A stretch of DNA of 64,000 nucleotides from Phlebotomus papatasi (Eukaryota; Arthropoda; Insecta; Diptera; Psychodidae). A model generated the notes under the pieces. The model had not been told where the DNA came from and did not search any database. It saw only the letters and a list, made by a program, of their open reading frames with translations. Each line of letters begins with the position of its first letter. Within the stretch, counting starts at the first letter, position 1. Below, piece after piece: positions 24,670-36,309 of the stretch. The position numbers and the translations under genes are program-made. Location of the stretch: positions 4,278,001 to 4,342,000 of the forward strand of contig NC_077222.1 of assembly GCF_024763615.1 (NCBI RefSeq). Reading direction: 5' to 3'.

Positions 24670-26320
24670 TGGAAAGCTATTTAATTGAACATCTAATCTA
24701 AATGTTTCTTGATGTTGACTCCTTTTTTATTAGTGTACCCTTTAGCAGACATATAAAATTTCAACAAAGCCTTTTGATCGACTTGCTCCATTGTCCTCTA
24801 AATCTGTTCTATATTAGGCTAATGAAATAGCAAAATTTGGGCCATAGATCAAAGGCCGGGCCTAAAGATATTGCAATAGGAAATATCCTTGTGAAACAAC
24901 AGAATGAAGATAAATTATATATAGGCGACTTAAAACGATCCGGAAAATGATTGGGGTTTTTTGATTGATGTTTCCAAATTGCGTGGGTTCCACAATAATC
25001 CTGAAGCTCGAAGATATATGAATTAAATGCGGGACATTGAATTTTGTTCAAGCACAAAAGTCAATGGTTTTTCTCGTTCATTTGAAAAATAATAAAGCAT
25101 CATATCGTACTTCCTTTTGCACCAACATAATGTTTACAAAATATTGTGCAGAGAGAGTTGAGTGGAAGAGTGAATATTATTTGTTAGCTTTTTAGCTTTT
25201 TGTGATGAAAAGCTCTCAGAAGTGTTGAAAGTTTTTATGAGGGAAAAAGTGTAGCTCGTATTTTTACAACAAATTTTTCTCCCCTTGGAATTTGCTATAA
25301 TAGCAAACACTCTTCCAACTCCAAAACATCTTAAATCAATTTACCTTAATCCATTCACCAATAAATTTTATTGTAAACACTTTCGATTCTTTCCTGAACT
25401 TTGTTGCTTACACGTGTTGATAGTAAATGAATCAAAAGAAGAATTCTCAAAACTTATCTCCTTTAGAATATTCCACAAAGTAATCTTGCGAGACTGCATT
25501 GTTGGTCGTGTTGAGTTTACGATTACGACTTTGAAATAACTTCCTTTCTAGTCACTATAATTGAATAGTGTTCCTAAAACGCACCTTCTGCATCCATTTC
25601 AAGTATACAGTATCCAATATTCGAGGGAAAATTGGATCATAAAGAGGTTAAGTATACTCTGTCAATGTGAATTTTGTGAAAATCAAACAAAAGACACCAG
25701 CATCCATCAAGAGAAATAAGATACTCTAAATTCTTATGCGCACAAGAATTTTCTCATTAGTATTCATAGCCATTGTAAGACAAATTTATTGATTTATATG
25801 ATATCTAAAATTTCCTTTCCTTATATAAAATATCGATTGCCAATTTTATTGCACGAGGAAGTGGAACACTGCTGGAAGAGTACAATAGTAAGTGGAAGTG
25901 GAAGCATTTTTAGTGTTTCCTCTTGAATAAGAACGAGTCACGATGACAGGATATTTTTGAACTTGTAAGACGGAGGCAATTATGAGACTTATCTCAGTCT
26001 AACTAAAAGTCACGAATATTAAATATTCAAATCAAACTTTACTCACATTGATACTTTACTTTTACATTGAAAGATAAAGTCGTTTATTAACCACCGACTT
26101 GAATAAAGGTAACAAGAAACGTTACAAATTGCTTTCAGAGTTATAATGTCATTAGAAATACTTACACACAGAATTACAGAATTAAGATAACATAAGATTT
26201 ATTATCCATATACCTATTTGGTGGTTGCGACTGCCGCCGACTTACCAAAACTGACCTCACCAGGTAAACTGCAGAAACCCTTGATTACATACTGTATATG
26301 CCAACTCATACAATCGAGTA
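24670..26320. other. Intergenic DNA, no supported gene
   Basis: Only short chance open frames; no splice-linked coding segments and no clear repeat structure are visible. Confidence 0.4.
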
Positions 26321-26323
26321 TAG

Positions 26324-26468
26324 TGCCCAACGCACAATAACTTTTATTTTGTAAACATGTTTTCGACATTTCAATGAGAGTGAATGAAATAGAGATCTAG
26401 TTATCTCGGTTTCTCTCATAGGAAATTTTGAAAACATGTTTACAAACAAAAGTTATTGTGCGTTGGCA
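26324..26468. mobile_element. Palindromic MITE (GCCCAACGCACAATAA family), copy 1
   Basis: Begins TGCCCAACGCACAATAAC and ends GTTATTGTGCGTTGGCA, with AACATGTTT blocks and a central AGATCT-containing axis. The whole of about 145 bp can fold back on itself. Flanks TAG and TAA fit an imperfect 3-bp duplication. Confidence 0.8.
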
Positions 26469-26976
26469 TAAATATATAAATACATAAGTGAATATAAACA
26501 AATAAGTGTAAATATAGCACTGTATCATTTGGCCTGGTAAGGAAGAAGGAAGCAGTCACAATTGTTCGTAAAAGTTTGTAAAATTCTACTGGGGATTTAC
26601 AAAACGCTCGTAAATCGTATAAACCACAAACAAGTTCGTAAAAATTTGTACTATTTTTTTACAAACATTGTTAGTAACATAGTCACTTGACAAACCTTTT
26701 TTTCTCTTACAAACATTTATTTATACATTTGTGTTTGTGTTATGAAACTTTACAAAAAATAACAAAATTTTACAAACATTTTTCAGTACGTTTTCGAACA
26801 TTTACAAACAAATTTTTGCAGAACAACAAAAAATGCTCGCCAAATGATTATATTACGAACAATTATTGTGAGAAAGAAAGCTACAAACTTTTACAAACTT
26901 TTTAGTGGGTTACACGATTTACGAGTATTTAGTTGGTCCTCAGTACACAGAAAAAAATATTTCGTAAAATTGTTTA

Positions 26977-27401
26977 GGGTAAGTGTGCCTAATTCTGGCC
27001 AGCTTGCAATTTCGGCCAACTTTTTGTTCCGCGAATTTTCACAAACTTTTAGATTTTACGTACTCTAAAAATTATACAATGCAAAAGAATAACAAAAATG
27101 TAGCTACGACAAACGAGATCACGTGAAAAAGAAATTGGAAGAATTCCGAAAGGGCAAGGAACTATGAGAATGAAGGTGGCCGAAATAGGGCACTAAAGCT
27201 ATCTCTATATTTTTATTCATTTTAAAATGTATTAAGAATGATTTTAGAGTAAATAAAGACGGTAAACTCTTTACAAGGTTCCCAGCAACTCTGTTCCAGA
27301 AGAAAGAATAAAAGAAATCAATTTGTATTTAAAATATTACATTTCAAACTTGAGACTTTGACGCTTGCATGCAACTATGCCGAAATTTGGCACATTTACC
27401 C
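26977..27401. mobile_element. TA-flanked inverted-repeat element (GGGTAAGTGTGCC family), copy 1
   Basis: Starts GGGTAAGTGTGCC, ends GGCACATTTACCC, and is flanked by TA (26975-26976 and 27402-27403). The interior, including GCATGCAACTATGCCGAAAT near the right end, matches 46352-46779 throughout. About 425 bp, no transposase frame. A Tc1/mariner-type MITE is inferred from the TA target. Confidence 0.85.
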
Positions 27402-27444
27402 TATAAGCGTTTGTGAATTCTTACAGGGGACTTAAGAAGTGCTG

Positions 27445-27610
27445 CACTGAGAAAAAAAGAGGGTGAAATTAACTTTTTTCCCTCAGAACTTCAACACTTT
27501 TTAGGTATAAAAAAAATATATCAACATTTTTTAATTTTAATTTTACACCTTTTTAAAGGTAAAATTAACATTTCCGGAACGTTATTTTAACTTTTTCGGA
27601 TTTCTCAGTG
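27445..27610. mobile_element. CACTGAGAAA-ended MITE, copy 1
   Basis: Begins CACTGAGAAA and ends TTTCTCAGTG. The interior has GGTAAAATTAACATT, TTTACACCTTTTTA and TTCCGGAACG. An inverted relative with the same blocks is at 54488-54743. Confidence 0.75.
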
Positions 27611-27909
27611 TTGTAAATCGCATAATCCACAAACAAGTTTGTAAAATTTCGTACTTTTTTAACAAACTTTGTAACATAATCACTTTACGAATATTTTTTT
27701 TTTCTTTAACGAACATTTGTTCGCACACTTTTATTTGCCTGGCAAAACTTTACGAACAAATCACAAAATGTTACAAATATTTTTCTGTGTGTTTACGAAC
27801 ATTTGTAAACAAATGTTTGTTAAAGAACAAGAGTACGCGTCAAGTGATAATTTTACGAACTATATTTCTGAAAAACTACAAACTTTCACGAACTTTTTAA
27901 TAGGTTAAA

Positions 27910-28055
27910 TGCTCAGCGCACAATAATTCTTGTTTGTAAACATGTTTTCAAAATTGCATGTGAGAGTGAGCGAGATAACTAAGATTGAGATCTCTCCCAC
28001 TCCTATTAAAAATTCAAAAACATGTTTACAAAACAAAAGTTATTGTGCGTTGGGC
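27910..28055. mobile_element. Palindromic MITE (GCCCAACGCACAATAA family), copy 2
   Basis: Runs from TGCTCAGCGCACAATAA to TTATTGTGCGTTGGGCA with the family's AACATGTTT and GAGATCTC blocks. A truncated half-copy (CAATAACTTTGTTTGTGAAC, about 28060-28093) follows immediately. Confidence 0.8.
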
Positions 28056-28722
28056 ATTATGTTCTCCGAACAATAACTTTGTTTGTGAACATGTTGTTTG
28101 TCAATACGATTTACAACAATTTCGTAAGTTCCCAGTAGTAATTCATAAACATCTACGAACTATTTTACGAAATATTTTTTTTTGTGTAGCAAATTTTCAT
28201 TTTCATTTTAATAACACCTGGAAAGATCATTTATTATGAATTTGTTAAATTGAATTATTCATGAGCTCTGATTTAGTGCTTTTTAATTATTTGATACCTT
28301 ACCCAACCGGGTTTACATAAATTCATATGGCTAATTAGTGCAAACTTATACTTTTAGAAGGTGCTTCTATAATTTTTGGTCACACTTTTATTAATTGACG
28401 CCCTCATGATACCTCACAGAAATTTGGAGCTGTCAGTTTCGTGTTGTTACCTTTAGTTTGAAAATTATCAAACAAACTGACCTATTAGTTCAGTTCATAA
28501 ATGATTTTCTTGGAGAATGCTGCAAATTTATCTCAAACTCAATTCTTAGAGTTGTTTGTTTCATATTTCCATATAAATTCAATTAGTCTAACAATACTAT
28601 AAGAAGTAATAATTCAACCGACTTATTAGTTATATTCCATTTAATAAAAGAATATCAACACTAAGGGCCTTTAGAATAGCTTGAAAAGCGATTATAAAGA
28701 CGAACGTAGAACCTTTTGCATA

Positions 28723-28937
28723 AGGTAAAGAGACCTCGCTCGACCGGTTCCTCGACTTGACCGGTAGAATTATTTATTCAATTTATATTTGCTAATACTT
28801 GCTGTAATATTTAGCATATGATCTAATATTAATAGGTCAATTATTCCATAAATAATACGAATCAGTGACAATTTCATAGAAATTGACCATCAAACATTCA
28901 AAAATAAACCCACCGGTCGAGTGAGGGCACTTTACCT
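28723..28937. mobile_element. TA-flanked MITE with AGGTAAAG ends
   Basis: The left end AGGTAAAGAGACCTCGCTCG and the right end CGAGTGAGGGCACTTTACCT are inverted copies, each followed inward by a GACCGGT/ACCGGTC pair, and flanked by TA on both sides (28721-28722, 28938-28939). 215 bp, non-coding. Confidence 0.8.
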
Positions 28938-29111
28938 TAAATACCAAATTTTGTTTATTTTAGTAAACAATAATAAAATTGTTTATTTACCTAGAAATAC
29001 AATATTCTATGGACAAATAATGCCCAGAGCACAATAACTTTTGTTTGTAAACATGTTTTCAAAATTTTCAATATAAGAGTGAGCGAGATGACTAGATCTG
29101 GATCTCACTTA

Positions 29112-29399
29112 TGCCTAGCACACAATTACTTTTGTTTAGTAAACATGTTTTTGACATTTCAATGAGAGTGAATGAGATCTAGATCTAGTCATCTCGCTCA
29201 TTCTCATGGGAAATTTTGAAAAGATGTTTACAAACAAAAGTTATTGTGCGCTGGCCAAGGGGTAATTCATAATCAATCAGATTGGCTCGGGTTCCCAAAA
29301 AAATGTATGGGTTCCCCGGGTTTCCTGAAAAATATATATGGGTTCCCCAGCCAGATTGGCTCGAGTTCCCCGAAATGAGTTACCCCTCGGCGCTGGCCA
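29112..29399. mobile_element. Palindromic MITE of the same family, inserted in the previous one
   Basis: Begins TGCCTAGCACACAATTAC and ends GTGCGCTGGCCA, with TTA on both sides (29109-29111, 29400-29402). Removing it with one TTA restores the expected CTCACTTACTCTCATT centre of the outer copy. It is itself split by the element 29256-29389. Confidence 0.85.
29256..29389. mobile_element. hAT-like minisatellite-bearing element, short copy, innermost of the nest
   Basis: The left end is CAAGGGGTAATTCAT and the right end is ATGAGTTACCCCTCG. The flanks are a perfect 8-bp duplication GCGCTGGC (29248-29255 and 29390-29397). Inside are two to three units of the kind that fill the array at 0.3-1.85 kb (GTATGGGTTCCCCGGGTTTC). 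Only 134 bp long. Confidence 0.9.
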
Positions 29400-29537
29400 T
29401 TACTCTCATTGAATTGTCGTAAACATGTTTACGAAACAAAAGTTATTGTGCGTTGGGCATAAGTTTTGTTTTTCTAATTTTGAAATTCACGATGACGGCT
29501 CAAGCTATTTAATTTTTTATTTCGAATGTACATTATA

Positions 29538-29871
29538 CAGTGCCCGCTTTGTAATCCGGTTGATTGGGAGACAAAATGACAGATGTCCGTTTCGTAATCC
29601 GGATGATTTTTTTGAATTTGTTCAACGTCTAGAAAATATAATATAATACAAGGTTTTTTTTCTAGAATTAGAATAAAAGTTTTAAAGAAGTCTAAAAAGA
29701 CATAATTAGAGAATTCTATGCTATTATAGTTCGTTTATTAAACAAAAACATTACCGGACAATTCATTTTCATTGCTGAACATACATGAATATATGACCTC
29801 AAAATTATTTTAAATGTAATCGTCGATAACTCGTCCGAATTATGCCGATCCGGATTAGAGAGCGGGCACTG
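29538..29871. mobile_element. Tc1-like MITE (CAGTGCCCGC ends)
   Basis: The left end is CAGTGCCCGCTTTGTAATCC and the right end is GGATTAGAGAGCGGGCACTG, flanked by TA (29536-29537, 29872-29873). The right half recurs at 45385-45519 (ATAACTCGTCCGAATTA, GATCCGGATTAGAGAGCG). 334 bp, non-coding. Confidence 0.85.
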
Positions 29872-29879
29872 TAATTTGA

Positions 29880-31328
29880 AATAAACGACAAAGAAACATG
29901 CATGTAAATTGCTTAATCTCTTCAAACAAAAAAAAGACAAGCAAATAGCTTTTCAATCGTTTTCCCTGAAGGTTGAACAAAACCGCTAAGACGGAGGTGG
30001 ACGTAATAAGCAGGCAGTTCTTATATTTGTGAAATTTTGCTCTATTAAGTTTTTTATCGATGAATAAATGTATATCTATCTAATTCTATTATTCATTTTA
30101 TTCTTATTTATTGAGAAACCTCCCGTTGTTTGCGTTTATTATCGTCTTAGTATTGTTAATCAATTTCTAAAGCAAAACGATGAAAGTCTTTCGCGGGTTC
30201 GGTTTACAATTACAACAACCAAGAAAGATATTTTTAAATACTATCAATCATATAATAATTTACCGATAAGTAAATTTGTCATAAATAAATTTTAAGAAAA
30301 GAAGATTTACAGTAATCTTCTCAAGGCTCTCACATCATTTTCTGTGGAGGAAGTTTCATTTCCAAGAACGAGGAATATGGAAAATATTTCGTCTTTAAAG
30401 TAAAGTACTATAGGGCTTCGTAACTAATCCATCCCACGGACATACGTCCCATACGTCCACATATTCTTGCAAGTGTGAATAATAAATCGATAAAATGTGA
30501 GATGATTGAGATTTGTGAAATGTTACAAATATTTTCATTTCTATTCAGTGTAACGCATCCATTGGTAGTAAATAAGGATGTCGTCTCCCATGCGAATATT
30601 GAATGAAAGCTATAACGATAATAATATATTTCAACCCTATTTCTGAGGTCTCTAGACGCCTACGCTTTCTTTTGTACGATGAAAGCATGAAGATGGAAGT
30701 CCATTCTTCTATCTAGCCTTCTGCAGAAAATTCATCTGTGAGGCTTTTTCCCTATTTACCTCTATTTGTGAGAAGATAACAAACATATTGCTATATAACC
30801 CCTGTATTATTATCTTACTGTAAAACCAGACAAAGAATGTTGAATTTAACCGTATTGCATTCTTATTTATCCTCTGCATTTGTTCACGTTTCCATGAACA
30901 AAATATTAATAAAATCGAATGATAAATTCTTAGCTGAAAGTGATCGAATAAGGAGACTCAATTTACTTTAAATAGTGACCTAATAATTAATAATATTGTT
31001 GAAATTTCATCTTCCCGATCTATATCGAAATGACATTTCTCTGTAAAATAAGGAATCAAACTCTGCGAATATAAGTTGCGATTAGTCGGTACAAATTCTT
31101 TTGTTACACGAAGTTATTGCAATACAGCTTCAGAGACAACCCCTTATCACTGTCAAACATACGAAAAAAGGCTCTAAAATAGGATATTTTCAAACGAAGT
31201 TATAATTCGGATGCTTTGCATTTGGGGGTGCTGCCAACACCATTCTATTTAAACTCAGAAGAGTTCAATGGTAAGCCTTACGTATTTGCATTGGGTTGAT
31301 GTCAAGTACACACACTGTTTTGGCGGGA
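29880..31328. other. Intergenic DNA, no supported gene
   Basis: AT-rich sequence with only chance open frames; no repeat pair was recognised. Confidence 0.4.
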
Positions 31329-31331
31329 GTA

Positions 31332-31548
31332 GGGGAAAGTACCCTCCCTTCGAACGTTCATGCCTTCGAATAATGTGATTTCTTTTTATTTTTGCTAAGA
31401 GACTTACACATAATTATAATATAATTATCAATAAATAATAAGAAAACTAACTAATATTTAACAGAAATGTGTTAAGTCTCTTAGGAAAAATAAAAGAAAA
31501 TTCACATTATTCGAAGACATGAACGTTCGAAGGGAGTGTACTTTCCTC
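31332..31548. mobile_element. TA-flanked palindromic MITE (GGGGAAAGTAC family), copy 2
   Basis: Starts GGGGAAAGTACCCTCCCTTC and ends GAAGGGAGTGTACTTTCCTC with flanking TA. The inner pair CGAACGTTCATGCCTTCGAA / TTCGAAGACATGAACGTTCG is inverted and makes a near-complete hairpin. Confidence 0.85.
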
Positions 31549-31761
31549 TAATGCCTCAGGATTGCCGGCCCAAATTTATTACCGATAGATTTTTGAATCG
31601 AAGCCATAAGAGTACAGCCGGAATTTAAAAGGGATATGGTTCGGATTGAATAATGATGCCCTAATATAGTCGGATAGCAATATCTGTGGAGAGAATACGT
31701 AATTGCGGTTTTTTTTCTCACAAACTGACACAGATGTTCTTTACGGGAAAATAAGTGAGTA

Positions 31762-31974
31762 GAGGAGACCGGGGTAGAATTAGACACGCATGGTGTTAGA
31801 TAGTGGGATGATATAGCCTGCCTTAGAAGGAATATTCAGGAAACTATTACTAATTCGAAATAAACACATCCCTTCCTGTCCATTGAAATATTTTTCAGTC
31901 TGGTACAAATATTTTTTGTACAAAATATACGCAATGAAAATTTCATTTGGTGGTTAATCTGCCCCGGTCTCCCC
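31762..31974. mobile_element. TA-flanked MITE with GAGGAGACCGGGG ends
   Basis: The left end GAGGAGACCGGGGTAGAATTA and the right end TAATCTGCCCCGGTCTCCCC are inverted, with TA flanks. The ends resemble those of the larger elements at 49826-50710 and 58133-59154 (GGGGAGACTGGGGC). 213 bp. Confidence 0.75.
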
Positions 31975-32039
31975 TACTCTTTGTAAGTATGGCAAAATGG
32001 GTGGGAGTCTGGAGTGCTAGGTAGATTTTGCTATTCTGT

Positions 32040-32670
32040 TTTACCCAAGGTTGGAGTTAAGGCGGTGTTTAGAACTTGTGAAAAGCTCTCTAGAATAGAA
32101 ATTGTTTTAGCTAGTAGAATTGCTAGCAATAATACCTAAGTAAATGCGCATTTGTACAGAATTAATATTAGTGATACCCAACTCTGTGATTCTTCCAATC
32201 TGTATATGGATGTAGATCATGCTATTATTATTGGTCCCCAAGTGTTATCAGGTCGATTGCGGTTGAGCCACTGTTGTAATAGACTTACTAGTGTTAGGGA
32301 TGTTTTGGCTATTACCTTTGAACGTCACAATGGCAAAATTATAAGAGCGTTATCAAATTTTATTAGAGAAAATGACATTATGTTGTAGGGTAGTTCCGAG
32401 GCTCAGTACCGGGTATATACCGAATTTCCATGTGCGGAGAGGCGGGGTATACCTTGAGTTTCGACTAGGTCGTCCAGTTTGTAGGCTTGTGTTGGGAGGG
32501 TTTTTCTCGGATTAGCTGAGTTCTTTACCTCTAAAGTGTGAAGCACAGGCTTTCAATGACTGGGCGGAGGATCTGGTGGCCAGACTGTTCCCGAAGCGGT
32601 CCGGTGGGGTCGGCCTTTGCAGAGCCTCGGAATCTATCTTAGATTTTGTAAATTAATTATTTATTCAGTC
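32040..32670 (+). pseudogene. Decayed 3' end of a non-LTR retrotransposon
   Basis: On the plus strand a frame reads RIASNNT, a stop (TAA), then VNAHLYRINISDTQLC and a ...DVDHAIIIGP... block, ending at a stop at 32386-32388. This order resembles the C-terminal cysteine/histidine region after the reverse transcriptase domain of I/Jockey-like elements, where a C-x-C...H...C pattern is expected. Here at least two cysteines appear replaced. The following 250 bp are notably richer in G+C than the region, like an element 3' UTR. It is non-functional: short, interrupted and with no reverse transcriptase domain. The family assignment is by remembered motif shape only. Confidence 0.5.
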
Positions 32671-32679
32671 TGATAACGC

Positions 32680-35426
32680 TGAAAGTTTACGAGCCATGTA
32701 TTCTGTTGGTTTTGTCCCCATGTATGCATGTTAGAGCCTATAACATAGCGGTGTCACGGTCCGAAATCAGCTCATAGAACTCAGGACCTATGGGTGAAGG
32801 AGGGAAAAAAGCGTACGATACTTAAGACCTTACGAGAATGAACCACCTTCAGGTCCAGCAAAGGCTGATAGAAGCTTGACACGGAGTAAATGAATTATTT
32901 TTAAAGAGTTTTCGGAAAAGCTCTTGTCTTAAACTTATTACAATATTAACAAAAAATACACAACTCCATTATACTTCTTAGAAATGTGAAATGAAGTAGG
33001 GCTACATTGAGCAGGGCGTACATAGAAATCTCTATTTTGTCGCATATTTCTATTGGAAGCTAGGCTTTAACGTAATATAATTTAGATAGACAAAACAATA
33101 GGTGACTATACCGCCGATTCTACTGAACCAATTTTTTTATAAGGCAAAAGTTGCTCGCCTTTAAATCGTCAAAAATTCTCTAGAACATCTCAAGTTCGTA
33201 AAACCGTCGTTGGAGGCGCTGTAGTCCCAAATATGCCAGGAAACATTAAAAAGAAATGATTGTTTTTAGCAATTTTAATTAAATATATCTATAAAACTAA
33301 AACTGTATTTACGAATCTGTTTTGTGGATTCGATAAAAAATGTTATCAAGCTAACATTACGTTCATATTCAACTTTTTTATCAGATTTTTTTTAACTTTA
33401 TCCAAATAGAGAAAATTTTCAAAACTCTGAGTGTTTCTGAATTTAAAGAGAATTAACTGATCAAATTTTATTTTGTGCCAATACATATTAATTTTTTTAC
33501 TGCACATTTGTACAATGCCTTTAATAAATTCCGAAAATCTTTAAAGAATTTGATTCAAAAAAATATTCTGAAATCATTTCTTATTTCACTCTAATTTATT
33601 AGTATAATTTTTATTAAAGTCATTTATTTGGAAGTCAACAGAACAACCTAAATATTCCTGAAATTTTCTTAACAAATGTCTCTGTGAGCTATTTATAAAA
33701 GAGACAGAATTTATATTAAAATTATCTTCTGCAAACCTGCTTAAATTTTAATTTAGAATTTTGTGCACGTTTCATTCTGAGAATTTTACTTTTAATAATC
33801 TTATTTTGCAATCAGGCGCACACGTGAAGACACAATTCAAAGGATACCAAGAAACTTTTAGGAAATACTTAGAAGAAGTTCTTGCTTTAATACCTTCCAA
33901 TCAATTATCAATTTAGATTTTAGACATTTATAGAAAAATCAATTTATTTAATTAACTTTGCAATTAGGTAATTTCGTCTCGCAATCGGAAAGGTAGAATA
34001 AAAAAGAGAATCTGTGAATAAAATCATTAAATTTTTATGACAAAACCAATGAAGAAAAATTAACAAAGCGGGTTTTAAGTTGATTTCAAGGGAAAATTAC
34101 TTATTTAATATGCTACTTAAATATACTTTGCCATACAAGTAACATTTGCATATTAAATGATGAGAATTTTAGTTTGCGAGAATTTTCAATAGGGAATATT
34201 ACTAATGCTATTCTACGAAAGAGATTTTTGCGTAATATGATTATGTTCAATAAATAGTCGTATTAAATTGCTATATAACATATTGTAGTATATGTAATGC
34301 TCCTGCATAAATTTATGTCCGTGACGATTTATGTTTTCAGCAGAGAATAACCATGAAAATTAATGTTTCCATTGATTTCCTTTTAGTATCAAACACACCA
34401 AAACTCGACGAATTGTGAAATGTGAAAGAATCAATTCCAAAATTCTTAGTTAATTATCTTGTGGAGATTTTTGAGAGTATAAAAATAGAATTTGAGGATA
34501 TATTATTAACTCTTGAGATACTTCGTGTTAGAGGAGTTATAGATAAAAGTATATATAATCCTGAAAAAGCGTATTATACTGCTATTTTTATGTTAGAGAC
34601 TCAACACCAAATGACTATAAAACAGCAAAACTTTTTTCTGAACACTCTTAATAAATAAAATGACAAAGGAAACTTCTTGGAGTGCTAGAACTCATGGGAA
34701 TTGAAGCTTTCTATAACAGTATAAAAATTTTGATTGCTATTTTTTGAATTCCCAGCAATAAAATATGATATTTTTCTAGATAGTTAAAAGTTGAGCGAAT
34801 GAAGATGAAACTAATTTCAACACCTTTTCACTCTGAAATATTTGCAACATTTGTGCAGAAAATTATTCCATCTCTCGGCACTAAAGTGAATTTAATTGCA
34901 AATTTTATTGAGTCATTTGTGTGACATAATAAGCAAACCTTATGAGAAATTATTCGAACAATTTAGTCCGTTTATTGCCAATTCAAAACACATTATGTAA
35001 TTTTGTACAGAACTCTGGATTGCAGTGTATTTTTCAATAAAAGATGTTATATAGTGAATCAAAGAGATATTTGATGGATCAAAGCAGTAATAGCAAAAAG
35101 ACAAATATTTTTTACATATTGATAATTTAGTTTTATCAATAAGCTATTTTTGCTAACGGAAACGATGGTTTACAACTCAAAAACTTTCAAGAACACCTTG
35201 TAATTAAGTAAGTTTTAGGAGGAAATAATTTAAATCGCCTTAAACTTTTCACTTGAGGGGATATTCAATATATTTTAACAGCATATGCAATATTAGTGCT
35301 TATTTAATACACAGTGTACGTGAGTCTGATTAGCACCTTTTTATGCCGTTAATAAGCTAACGATAGGCTTGTTTTATCTTATAGAAGCAGTGATTCTTTC
35401 ATTGGAATACTTGAAAGGTTAAATAG
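32680..35426. other. Intergenic DNA, no supported gene
   Basis: Near 33190 a block CAAGTTCGTAAAACCGTCG...GGCGCTGTAG matches the recurring motif of the 52.6-54.2 kb repeat. A 78-codon open frame at 34422-34658, followed directly by AATAAA, has a protein-like mix of charged and hydrophobic residues but no recognised domain. Confidence 0.4.
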
Positions 35427-35428
35427 TA

Positions 35429-35639
35429 GGGGAAAGCGCGTTACCTTCGGACTACTCAAGCTTTGGATAATTCAATTTTTCTCTATTTTCCCTATGGATT
35501 TCACCCATAACCCTTTTCTGAAAATTTGAGGTATTGGATTAACTAATAATATATAATTTGACCAAACTCATTTATAACACATTGAAAAAAAAATGATTTG
35601 TGCGAAGCATAAATCATTCGAAGGTAGAGCGCTTTCCCC
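35429..35639. mobile_element. TA-flanked palindromic MITE, relative of the GGGGAAAGTAC family
   Basis: Begins GGGGAAAGCGCGTTACCTTCG and ends CGAAGGTAGAGCGCTTTCCCC, flanked by TA. 211 bp. It shares the terminal eight bases with copies at 24449 and 31332, but the interior is different. Confidence 0.8.
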
Positions 35640-35749
35640 TAGTACTCCCTCTGTCCCAAAAAAGAGTCGTAAGTTTGGGACAAATTTTGAGATTAAGAAA
35701 TCATTTCTTAGAATGACAAATTAGTTGTGTATTTTTAATAAAAAGGGGT

Positions 35750-36300
35750 GACAAAGCGTCCAGGCTTTGCGAAGTGCTCGAACTCGTGACTTAGATGCTA
35801 TCCCTCAAAAGTACTTTCGCATCATTCACCGTTTACTGGTTCTCAACCGTTTTGCAAGTCACTCAAAAGATCCCACAAAATAATTTTAAGAATAATAAGG
35901 TTGATTTTCGGGCAAGAATTACTTATCGATTCATAAGCGGTTCATTACCGGTTCACAACCGATTTGAACGGATTTATAAATCACTCAAAACATTGTCCAA
36001 AGTAACTTAGGACTAATATAATAGAATTACGAACAAAAATTAGTTATCGGTCATGAAACGGTTCAAAAACCGTTTGGAACCGGTTTAGTTTTGTCGGAAA
36101 TTCTAAGATTTTTCCACAAAAATCCTCGCATTTCTGAAACAAAGGATTGTAAAATTCCTCAAGTTTCCGGAGCCATTTCTTGATCGATAGATGTGTAGCA
36201 AATGATATAGAGTCATCTATTTTGTTAAATATAAGACAAAGTAAAAGAGATAGCAAAGCGTCCCAGCTTTGCGGAATGCTCGAACTCAGGAGATAGAGCT
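35750..36300. repeat. Pair of direct repeats
   Basis: ACAAAGCGTCCAGGCTTTGCG...GTGCTCGAACTC at about 35752-35786 recurs as GCAAAGCGTCCCAGCTTTGCG...ATGCTCGAACTC at about 36253-36287. Between them GAACGGATTTATAAA and ATGAAACGGTTCAAAAACCG blocks are also repeated. Function unknown. Confidence 0.6.
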
Positions 36301-36309
36301 CACCGTTTT

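Larger units (their letters stand above)
26560..27905. repeat. TTTACAAAC-rich repeat tract interrupted by two other elements
   Basis: Words such as CGTAAAATTTGTA, TTTACAAAC and CACAAACAAGTTCGTAAA recur from 26560 to 26940 and again from 27611 to 27905 in the same order. This suggests a duplicated or split host repeat. Between them sit the elements at 26977-27401 and 27445-27610. A related fragment with GTTATACGATTTACGAGCA is at 59640-59700. Confidence 0.6.
29021..29459. mobile_element. Palindromic MITE (GCCCAACGCACAATAA family), outer copy of a nest
   Basis: The left half is 29021-29108 and the right half is about 29403-29459, ending GTGCGTTGGGCA. The flanks are TAA on both sides (29018-29020, 29460-29462). 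The middle is interrupted by another copy of the same family. A 3-bp TWA duplication points to the PIF/Harbinger superfamily. Confidence 0.85.
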
